NCBI RefSeq assembly: GCF_038396675.1
Contig: NC_088926.1
Span: 18,930,001-18,994,000, forward strand
From: Hydra vulgaris
Lineage: Eukaryota > Cnidaria > Hydrozoa > Anthoathecata > Hydridae
Length of the DNA stretch: 64,000 bases
Direction of reading: 5' to 3'
The translations under genes were made by a program, and so were the position numbers. Below, one piece after another: positions 55,488 to 64,000 of the stretch (positions within the stretch are counted from its first letter, which is position 1; each line of letters opens with the position of its first letter). The notes below the pieces were generated by a model. That model was given only the letters and a program-made list of their open reading frames with translations. It was not told the DNA's origin and did no database searches.

Positions 55488-57940
55488 CACAGGCCTGCAA
55501 TGGTTTTCCTCTTTAAAATCTGAGTAACGTTTTTTATAGTTTCTGATGTGCGATGATTACGAGAAAAATAATAAAAAAAATCCATCACGTCAGGATTTTT
55601 TGATATGGAATATTTAAGATTTTGCTTTAAAATGTTTGAGCGCCTACCTTTTGAAATGTCTAAAACGTTATTAATTTACTTCAGCTCAATTTTTATTTCA
55701 TATAATTAGTGTAAGGGAACATAGAAATTAACGCCAATTAGTAATTTGTTAATGACTACATAATAGTTATTAGTAATTCGCATTAAACATGTCAAAAACG
55801 GGTCATTTTGGCTTAATTTAGTAATGAGCTCATTATTACATAATGATTTGGTAATATTAACTAATTGTTGTGAATATTATTAGAAAAGGGTGTAATTAAG
55901 ATAAACCAAAGGATTTTTGTATAAGTACCCGCACTGATTTAGAAATTTAACAGTTGAAGTGCGCATCTTGCAACATAAACTTTAAAATGGCATCGCGAAG
56001 TTGTTTAAACTCTCCTAATTGTTTCTGTTATATTTGCGGGAAATTTATGGTGATAAAACAACGAAACAGTATTACAGGCTTTGTAAAAAATATTTATAAA
56101 AGTTATTTTGGACTCGTTTTAAGTAACCAAGACAAAACTTGGGCACCTCATAAAATTTGTACGACTTGTTTATTAGAACTTCGCAAGTGGTCAAAAGGAC
56201 AGAAAAATAGCTTCAAAATCGTTTCGCCTGTGCTATGGAGAGAGCCTAACGACCATGTTAAAGATTGCTATTTTTGTTGTTGTGACATAACTGGATACAA
56301 TTCAAAAAATAAAAGGGACATAAACTATCCAAACGTGTCATCAGTTACGCCTGCAATATTTGGCGATTCAAAAATGGTGCAGCCCCCGGTTCCAGCTCTA
56401 CAAATTGAAAATTCTGACTGTGATATAGAGGAAGAGGATGTACACCAATCTGATCCTGAATTTCATGGAGATTCTGACGCTTGTCAGCTCTTTTCACAGT
56501 CACATTTAAACGACTTGACAAGAGATTTGAATCTTCCCAAAGATGCAGCGGAACTCCTCGGATCACGATTAAAAGAAAGAAATATGCTGGCACCTGGTAC
56601 TTCATTTTCATGGTACCGTCACAGAGAAAAAGATTTTCTTCCATTCTTCGCTGAAGATGAAGATTTAGTGTTCTGTAAAGATATTCCAGGCTTGACGAAA
56701 ATGTACGACATTGAATACGATCCTAACGAGTGGAGATTGTTTATTGACTCCTCAAAAAGAAGTTTGAAAGCAGTTCTTCTGCATAATGGGAATACATATG
56801 CCTCGTTACCTGTTGCACATTCTGTCCATTTAAAGGAATGTTATGAAAATTTGGAAAAGCTTTTGACTAATATAGCTTATGAGCAACACGGTTGGATGTT
56901 GTGTGGAGATTTGAAAATCATAAGTATGCTACTAGGCCAACAAGGTGGTTATACAAAATACCCGTGCTTTCTTTGTGAGTGGGATAGCCGGGATAAACAA
57001 CATCATTGAACCAAAAAGGAATGGACTCCAAGAACTGAACTAACCCCAGGATTCAAAAACGTACTTAAACAGAGTTTGGTTCCCAGAGAAAAAGTTTTAC
57101 TGCCACCATTGCACATCAAATTGGGTATAATGAAGCAATTTGTAAAGGCTTTAAATAAAGAGGGGGAAGGCTTCAAATATCTGCATTCAGTTTTTCCATC
57201 TTTATTAGAAGCTAAGATAAAAGAAGGAATTTTCGTCGGCCCTGATATTAGAAAATTAATGTCGGATGAAAAGTTTGATGAAAAACTTAATGATATCGAG
57301 TTCCAAGCATGGCAGTCATTTAAGGAAGTGGTGACAAAATTTTTGGGAAACAATAAAAGCTCCGACTATAAAGAAATAGTGGCCAAAATGATTTCCAATT
57401 TGGGTGTAATGGGTTGTAATATGAGCATTAAACTTCATTTCTTAAATTCTCATATTGATTACTTCCCAGAAAATCTAGGAGTCGTTAGCGAAGAACAAGG
57501 CGAAAGATTTCACCAAGATTTGAAAGAGCTTGAAGTCCGGTATCAAGGAAGATGGAATACCGACATGATGGCGGACTATTGTTGGTTATTGAAGCGCGAC
57601 GATCCAAACCGGAAATTTAAGCGAAAATCGCACAACCGAAGCTTCCAGGAGAAAAGGACCAGGTTCCACAAATGAAACTTAAATGTTATTTAGACTAGTT
57701 TTAAGTTGTTATTATATTTTAGTAGTTTTTTAAGTTAAAAATAAAGTTCTGTTTTAAATATATATTTTTTTATGTGAAATCTTCTGTTTTTTTGCTATTT
57801 TCTATCTGTGCCTTTTTTGAAAAATCTGGAGGTGATAGAGAAAAACTAAGTACATATTCGTAATCGGCGCACCAAAATACCCTAGAATCAGCTATCGAAT
57901 TCCAGAGAGGAAGTTATGACTCTCATTTTGCAGGCCTGTG
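55488..57940 (+). mobile_element. 2453-bp DDE-type element with CACAGGCCTGCAA ends and TAATAA target duplication, nearly intact
   Basis: CACAGGCCTGCAA at 55488-55500 pairs with TTGCAGGCCTGTG at 57928-57940. TAATAA lies directly outside on both sides (55482-55487 and 57941-57946). It carries one long frame (55987-57675) with a single stop. The target duplication is in a TAATAA-like context, so a slightly different length is possible. Confidence 0.85.
55987..57675 (+). pseudogene. Putative transposase with N-terminal zinc-finger region, one in-frame TGA (562 codons)
   Basis: The start is taken as ATG 55987 (MASRSCLNSPNCFCYICGKF) because the family, as I recall it, begins at this motif; the frame is open further upstream without ATG. 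Cysteine pairs CYIC, CTTC and CYFCCC with the W-R-EPNDH segment form a zinc-binding N terminus. LTRDLNLPKDAAELLGSRLK is followed by the nuclease-like part: WRLFIDSSKRSLKAVLLHNG (Asp), LCGDLKIISMLLGQQGGYTK (Asp), CFLCEWDSR, LLPPLHIKLGIMKQFVK, GCNMSIKLHFLNSHIDYFPE and SEEQGERFHQDLKELE (Glu). TGA at 57007-57009 lies at a position where Trp would fit. Otherwise uninterrupted. It is repeated in many animal genomes under uncharacterised names; the transposase role is inferred from the TIRs and acidic residues. Confidence 0.78.
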
Positions 57941-57946
57941 TAATAA

Positions 57947-59143
57947 AAAAAATATTTTCACGCGCTTTATGTAGTTAATCAATTAGCTTAAACGTCATCA
58001 TCTGGTAAAACATTTCAATACCAGTTTAGACAAAGTTTTAAAAAAATCAAAATTTTTACTTTACATAATAAATAATTATTTAATTACAAACATATAATAA
58101 ATTTTATATCTTAATATTAATACTGTAATTTAATACTAGTAGTGTTGTTTCACTTTCGTTTTTAAAGTAGTTTTAATTAGTTACTTGGCTTCTCTGAACT
58201 TGAAAGAGCGCGTTCTCAATATACACGCGGTCATACAAGAACTTTTTACTTTTTGGAATTTAATTACTATTTATCATTTTAGAAATATTAGATAAATTAT
58301 AATAGCAATATTAAGACCGTTTTATAACAGAGGTAAGTATACAACAGCTTAGAGAATTATATATTACATTTAATATAATCATTTATTAGATAAAAAGTAG
58401 AAAGGATCAGCCCTTCTCATTTTTTAAATCGTTTATATTTTGTTTCTTTTCGTTTTATTCTTGGTTTTTTTTTTAGCAGTTTTGTTTTTATTGAGCTTAT
58501 ATTTTATTTTTTTAGAAAGAAACTAGGGTTAAGGTTAAGGCCTAACTATTTTTTATGCACTTTTTTGCACTAAAAGAGTTACTAAAGCTTTATCATAATA
58601 TTGTTTATTACTACTTTTAAATTTATTTATTTAAAAAAAAAAGTTTTAAGAAGTCCTAAATTGATATAATTCAAATATACATTGAATCTTATCATTTCAT
58701 ACCTTGATTATTTTATTATGTTGGTTATTATTTTATTGATATTTTTGTGATGCTATTACCTTTTTTTTTTCTCTGTTTTAGAAAATTTAGAAAAATAGAT
58801 TAAAATTTCGAGCCAACACTGACATTTAATTGTTTTTAAAGGTTAAATTTTGTTATAAAATTGCAGTTCTTCTATCTTCTTTTTTGTTCTTTATCAAGTT
58901 TTATATGTTTATAGTTTGCATATATGTCTATATTAACTTCAAAGTTAAAAAGTTTTTGATAAACATGTGTATGTGGTAATATGTGTTATATAATTGTTTT
59001 ATAAATGTGTTTTTATTATAGAACAAAATGTATTTTATATACTGTGTATATAGTTGTTACATGAAATGTTTATATATGTTATATAAAGTTAAATAAATAT
59101 ACTGTGTTTTGTAGTTAGTATATATGTTTATATTATGTTATTT
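57947..59143. other. A+T-rich region
   Basis: About 1.2 kb of A+T-rich sequence with T-rich tracts ending in AG (for example near 58789) but no coding exon that can be supported. Confidence 0.4.
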
Positions 59144-59172
59144 GGGGTCGTCCATAAATTACGTCACGCTTA

Positions 59173-59732
59173 GGAGGGGGGGGGGGATAGGAGGGGTAGG
59201 CGATTTTGTGACGACTTGTTATGAGGGGAAGGGGTCTTAATTTTATGACGCAACATTTTTTTTTTTAGAGAAGACTTTCTTTTAATTAAAAGAGTATCTG
59301 ACCAAACCAAAACCCTCAGTTGATATATCTAGATGTAACCTGGAACCCTCGGTTTACTAGCCGGAGGCAGAATCCACTCGACCACGCTTACGTTGCTAGA
59401 TGAAAGAAAATTGTATTCATAAAATCATATTTTTGCATGGATAATATATTATTATTTATTATATATTATATATATAATATTTTGCATGTATTATATATTG
59501 GAAGAATAAATTTTTAAAATTGGTATCATGTTTAGGATAGCAATGTTAATTTATATAAATTTACACGGAACTATTGGGGTGAAAAAAAAACACTAAACAG
59601 ACTGAAAAGTACAAATTAACTCAAAGTTTTACAAAATTGTTGTAAAAGTTTTTTGTTTTTTTTTTGGGGGGGGGGGGGGGTCAATAAAGTGTTGTGGATA
59701 CGTTATGAGGAGGGAGGGGGGGGGAGAGGGGG
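59173..59732 (+). repeat. Clusters of G-runs (possible G-quadruplex sites)
   Basis: Runs of 4-16 G occur at about 59173-59200, 59222-59233, 59664-59680 and 59709-59733, each cluster with four or more G-tracts in short distance. They stand out strongly in this A+T-rich sequence. Confidence 0.8.
59310..59405 (-). other. tRNA-like (Leu/Ser-type) relic inside the inverted-repeat element
   Basis: On the minus strand GCGTGGTCGAGTGGATTC resembles an A box with the D-loop of class II tRNAs, followed by GCCTCCGGCTAGTAAACC and a GGGTTCCAGGTTAC B-box-like piece. The acceptor arm is not paired, so it is a SINE head or tRNA pseudogene rather than a working tRNA. Confidence 0.5.
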
Positions 59733-59772
59733 AGTAATGTTAAACTGCGTGACGTAATTTATGGACGACCCC

Positions 59773-61018
59773 TTTCCTTCTTTTTAAAGTGTGTGACTTG
59801 GCAAACGTGTAGAGCAAGATTTTTCGTAATGTTGTTACTTATGTTACTAATGTTGTTATGTTTGGCTTACCTGTATGTTGGTGTTTATTGTTAAAAATGA
59901 TTAATAGGTGGTTTTATTATTGGAACTCACTGCTTTTAATCATTCACTAAAAGCCATTCAAGAAAAATCATTTTACCATATATACATTTTGTTTATATCT
60001 CAATTTGAATTTTTAGAACCATGTCGTACCAACATTTATTGTTTTCTAAAAGCTATTATGAAATAACAATATTTAACAACTACTACTCACTTATCATGAC
60101 ATCTTATCTCTATCAGATACATTGATTTTCAATTTAGATATGATGTTTTTCTTTGTATTTACTTATTCGTTACATTTTTTCATTTCAGATTTACCATATG
60201 ATGGGTTTATGCGATATCGAAGAACAAATAATTGTAAATTTCTATGCATTTTTTAAAAACATTTACTAATAATTAGTATAGTCAACGTCCAAACTTCAAT
60301 GTTGCATATGTCATTTTTAAGTAGTTTCTAGGCTTTTCTAAATGTGTTTCTTATTCACATGGTTTTACAAGCAAAGACTGTAAGCAAATTAGAGCTAAAA
60401 AAATTTTCTTAGCCTTTAAGGAGAATTGATGTTGTTCTTTGTTTAATTTAATTTGTTTAAGTATAGTAGTTTTAATAAATAAATGTTTGTTTGTTCTAGG
60501 TTTTTTACTTATCTGTTTTCAGATTCTTAAAAACTAGGCAACTTAGCTAAGCAAGTTTTATTTTTTATTGCAGTTGGAAAGAGCCGGAAGCTATCTTTTA
60601 GTGCAATTGGAAAGAACTGAAGTGTTTTTAAGTTACTTCACTCAGTATAACTGGTACTGTTTTGAGGAAGTTTACTATTTTGTTTTGTTTTATATTGGAT
60701 TTATTTTATATTAGATATATTAGGTATATATTTTATGTATTTAACATGGAAAACTGACTGTAATTTGTTGATCAAATAATTTTACTCAAATAATTTTGTG
60801 TATTGTAGTCGAAATTCTTTGTTAAATTAAAAATAATTGATGTAAATCAACTTATGTATGTAAACATATAAAAATGACAAAAGACTTATGTATATAAACA
60901 TATAAAAAGATATGGTTTTCAATAAATCTTAAGTTTAAATATAGTCTTTGATTAGAAAAAATCACAATTTGTAAGATTCTTTTACGCTCATTTATTCAGT
61001 TTTTTTTTCTTTTGTTAT
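59773..61018. other. A+T-rich region with acceptor-like sites
   Basis: Polypyrimidine-AG sites lie near 60188 and 60572, each followed by a short sequence without a persuasive frame. These could be exons of an untranslated RNA, but nothing confirms this. Confidence 0.35.
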
Positions 61019-61020
61019 TC

Positions 61021-61130
61021 ACCTCCTCAAAGCCGTGAAGGCTACTACAAATGAGGAGGCTTCTTAATAGTGGTTTGACCCTCTTTCAACTCTATAACTC
61101 CGAAACACGAACCTTGACCATGGACAGTTG
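61021..61130 (-). mobile_element. 3' part of the second SINE family
   Basis: On the minus strand it matches the body of the 53.16-kb SINE: GTGTTTCGGAGTTATAGAGT, TTGAAAGAGG, AAGCCTCCTCATTTGTAGTA, TTGAGGAGGTG. The tRNA head is absent or replaced. Confidence 0.78.
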
Positions 61131-61345
61131 TAACAATAGTAAGATTACTGGTAAACGGTTTAAGTTGTAACAATAATAAGATTACTGGTAAGTATTCTTA
61201 ATATTGTTGTACAAGTAATAAGTAATATTATTACAGCTAAGTATAAGTAATCTTATTCTAGTATAAGTAATCTTATTACAGTTAAGTATAAGTAATCTTA
61301 TTACAGTTGTAACAATAATAAGATTACTGGTAATATGTTTAATGA
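61131..61345. repeat. Array of direct and inverted AATAAGATTACTGGTAA / AAGTAATCTTATTAC units
   Basis: GTAACAATA(A/G)TAAGATTACTGG occurs near 61127, 61168 and 61307, and the complement-type AGTATAAGTAATCTTATTAC near 61240-61300 in three tandem copies. The whole can fold back. Confidence 0.82.
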
Positions 61346-62682
61346 TAATAGTGAAATTGAAATGGATAGTATTACGCTCAATGAAGTTATTAATATAAAT
61401 GCTAATAGAGAACTTGAAAATATTTGTTGTCTAGTGAAAGAGATAGATCTAGGCAAGATGAAATTAATCGTCGTTGAAATGTAAGAAATGCTGCTTGACG
61501 AGCAGAAAACTTACTTGCCAGAATTCAGTGTCAAGCAATGTTAATTTCTGTTAATTTGATTTTACTTAAGACACTTTAGAACAAAGCAAAGTATGAATTT
61601 TACTATTTATAGTAACAATAATAACAGTTTTAAATTTAATTTAAATTTGAATTTTCTTTTAGTTGCCTTTGTCTTCGCTTGATTAGTTTGTTTACTGTTG
61701 TAACATGGTTTTAATTTTGTAAATTTAATATGATGGGAAACTTACTCGATTAATCATTAGTCAACAGTTAGAGAGAAGCTGGAATTTAATTAAGAAATGC
61801 TGGAAATTAACTTTTAATCAAGGTAAAAATAATTTTGGTAACTGGTAACATAATAAAACTAGTTACTACTATTTATTGCATGTTTTTTTACTTTTTTTAA
61901 CATGCTGCTTTGGAAACACTTTCTTTCTATCCATCTCTAGATGAGAGAGAGTATTAATAAAACTTATGTAATTACTGAGCTCTTACGTATTTCTTTATAC
62001 CTCAATTGGTAATGATCATTTATAAGAAATATTTTACGAGTTGCTTGCTATTTTAAGATATAATTGTTCAAATTATTTAACTATAATTGTCCCTCGATTG
62101 TTCAAATATTGTAATAAATACAATCTTTTTAGTTCAAGTATTTTAGTTGATGAAGTATCTTATTAAGTTGTGGTGTTATTTGCCAGTGTTACTACATTGT
62201 GTTGTCTAGCCTTTTTATAATCTTTTCATTTTTAATTACTCTGGAGACATAGTAGTGTGTGCTTACAAATATTTTATGCTATATGCTATTGTTACTGTGT
62301 TTTGTGTTGATAGACCTAGGCTGTTATAGCTATTTTTTTATTCTTTATATTTTCTGTTATTGTTATCCTAATTCTACTAAAAATAAAATGCAAATAATAC
62401 TTTTGTAATTAGAAATTGTAATCTTTTTTTTCATTTCTTTTTTTTTTTAGGCATTTGCAGGCTTTACTTGCTTTCCTTTTCTGGTATCTGTGTTGTAACA
62501 GATTTCAAAAAGAACTCAACTGATGTTAATGCGGTCTTTATGTCGTTAATTATAAGCAATGACATTGCTGATAGGGAGTTAAAGTTAAAATATTATTTAT
62601 AAACAAATTTGTATTTAATTTGTTTAGATTTATCATGTTATTAATGTGCTTCTATTATATTAATGATTTAATTACACATAAC
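61346..62682. other. Region without recognised genes
   Basis: A short frame near 61420-61540 (ERDRSRQDEINRR, stop, NVRNAA) vaguely recalls the arginine-rich N terminus of Helitron proteins, but this is too little to call. The remainder is A+T-rich. Confidence 0.35.
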
Positions 62683-63409
62683 TAGGCCTGTAAATCGAGC
62701 CGAACGAGCCAAGTTTGCCAGGGCTCGGCTTGGCTTGTTTACATATTAAGAGTGTTCAGGCTCGGCTTGAGCTCGTTTCGAATATGAGATTCTTTGTTCG
62801 AGCTCGGCTCGTTAAGGATTAGTATTGTTTCGGCTCGGCTCGTTTTACATGTTGCTCGAGCTCGACTGGTTTAAAACTCGAAATAATTATTGTAACCTGT
62901 TAGTTTAAAGCTCGTTTAGTAAAAAAAAATTGTTCGTTAAAGGCTCGTCTGTAGATAATGCAAGTCCAAATCAACAAACAAGCTAAAAAATCCTGCAGTC
63001 TATTAATCATGCAAATAAACAAAATAATGAAATAAGATCCCACAAATCTAATAGTTCAAAATAAAAGTTAAATCTAATAGTTCAATGTTCAAACTTAATG
63101 TTCAAAGTTCAAATATAATGTAAAATCTCACAAACATAATAATTCCTATTAAACACTGCACTCTAATAGTTCAAATTACATTTTCACAAAAATAAATGTT
63201 GTGCTCTCATTGCATTGGATGAAACAAGATAAAAAGCCTTCCTCTAATTCTCTTGAAGTTGAACCTCAAAAGTGCGCTGAAAATCTGAAATTTTACAACA
63301 AACTTGCATGAGAATGAATCTAGATAATTAAATATAAAAAATAATTGGAATTTGAAAGGAGATATCATGCTACATAAAAACATAATTAGAACCTTAATTG
63401 TTTACCTTT

Positions 63410-63640
63410 TCATATAGTAGAATTAAGAACCGTTGAAATAACAACATTCAATTTTCCTTCTTCAAGATCAACCTACAAAATTAGTTGATATTAAAACTTG
63501 AATTAAAAAAGATATCATAAAAATGACTAAGAGAATAACATTACCTTTTTCTCTTGACTATCATCTTTCAACCAACTTGCACAACAAACCAAAGCTTCCA
63601 CTGTTTCAGGTGATAATGAACTTCTAAATGATTTCTATAT
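63410..63640 (-). pseudogene. hAT transposase C-terminal (hATC) exons
   Basis: One minus-strand exon reads KSFRSSLSPETVEALVCCAS and WLKDDSQEK (63545 to about 63633), the hATC signature. A GT...AG intron follows (63473-63544, 72 bp), then a last exon DLEEGKLNVVISTVLNSTI ending at TGA 63410-63412. Sequence upstream of 63640 does not continue in frame, either because another intron lies there (AG just before) or because the copy is eroded. Confidence 0.68.
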
Positions 63641-63901
63641 ATTTACTTTTCTGTTTTGCATAATTTGTGCACTCTTAAATCCATTAAAAATGGTCTAAAA
63701 CATATTGGGCCTGATGGCAAATGACAATAGTCAATAGCAGCCTCACGTAATTAAATTGTTTATATTAATCAATTATTTAGTGTAATAAGAGTTATATGGG
63801 TCATATCTCATATGGTTACTCTAACACTATATTTTTATTATATACTAATATATATAATATCACAATTTTATTTATTACATATATATTATTATAATCTAAA
63901 T

Positions 63902-63921
63902 AAATATATATATATATATAT

Positions 63922-64000
<79 letters not shown>
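63902..64000. repeat. (TA)n microsatellite at the window edge
   Basis: TA tract with a few TACA interruptions, probably continuing past the window. Confidence 0.95.

Larger units (their letters stand above)
59144..59772. mobile_element. 629-bp inverted-repeat element with G-run-rich flanks
   Basis: 59144-59169 and 59747-59772 are exact complements (GGGGTCGTCCATAAATTACG, then TCACGC). TTT lies on both sides, a possible 3-bp target duplication. Inside each end, G-runs lie on the same (plus) strand, so the G-rich parts are direct rather than inverted. The interior also holds a tRNA-like relic. No coding frame. Class II, superfamily unknown. Confidence 0.87.
62683..64000 (-). mobile_element. Ac-like hAT element, 3' end (runs off the window)
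   Basis: It starts TAGGCCTGTAAATCGAGCCG and for ~250 bp carries GCTCGGCTCG / GAGCCGAAC-type iterons in both orientations, the subterminal style of Ac-like hAT elements. A minus-strand dimerisation-domain fragment follows (63410-63640). The other end and the target duplication lie outside the window. Confidence 0.75.

Noticed and set aside
55954-55986. Upstream TTG start for the DDE-type protein
   Set aside because: No ATG there, and the family wording begins at ATG 55987.
61420-61540. Helitron protein N terminus
   Set aside because: A few arginine-rich residues only, with stops; no Rep or helicase motif nearby.

Overview
The window looks like animal genomic DNA from a cnidarian, most probably a Hydra. 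It is very A+T-rich, carries long (TA)n tracts, has single-exon genes with AG acceptor-like sites just before the ATG, and is packed with class I and class II transposons of the kind abundant in Hydra. No bacterial operon, ribosome-binding site or CRISPR structure is present. The species is inferred from composition and element content, not from a database search.

Only two stretches look like ordinary host genes: an intact 315-codon type II membrane protein resembling a glycosyltransferase-like family (8028-8975, +), and an intact 257-codon protein with the outline of a Ras-like fold but degenerate nucleotide-binding motifs (20028-20801, -). Nearly everything else that can be read is a transposable element or a remnant of one.

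Layout. 0-2 kb: 3' end of a CR1/Jockey-type non-LTR element, a Penelope-like fragment, and a second, reversed 3' end of the same non-LTR family. 2.5-3.6 kb: a 1.1-kb fold-back with a (TA)n core. 4-7.8 kb: tandem repeats and a SINE tail. 8-9 kb: membrane protein gene. 11.6-15.1 kb: a tRNA-derived SINE and two broken non-LTR copies. 15.8-19.6 kb: a Tc1/mariner-like element with iterated terminal repeats, split by a second element with an exact 8-bp target duplication. 20-21 kb: GTPase-like gene. 23.1-24.0 kb: a TA-flanked MITE between (TA)n tracts. 24.2-32.85 kb: a P element with a THAP domain, interrupted by a Ty3/gypsy-type retrotransposon that is itself interrupted by a Tc1/mariner element. 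33.1-36.07 kb: hAT remnants. 36.07-40.57 kb: a non-LTR element split by a nearly intact piggyBac. 41-48.6 kb: a pogo/Tigger-like element carrying a small MITE and a nearly full-length non-LTR element. 49.3-51.3 kb: a degenerate DDE-type transposase of an unnamed family. 51.4-52.5 kb: a perfect 46-bp inverted repeat pair around a gypsy integrase fragment. 53.2 kb: a second SINE family and a 24-bp minisatellite. 55.5-57.9 kb: a nearly intact DDE-type element with clear ends. 59.1-59.8 kb: a G-run-rich inverted-repeat element. 61 kb: SINE tail. 62.7 kb to the edge: the end of an Ac-like hAT element.

The genes do not work together as a pathway. The organisation is successive transposon insertion, and in several cases the order can be read because host-element coding sequence resumes on the far side of the insert. 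No single novel multi-gene system was identified. The strongest candidates for undescribed biology are the 55.5-kb element, the elements whose terminal repeats are built from short iterons, and the GTPase-like gene.
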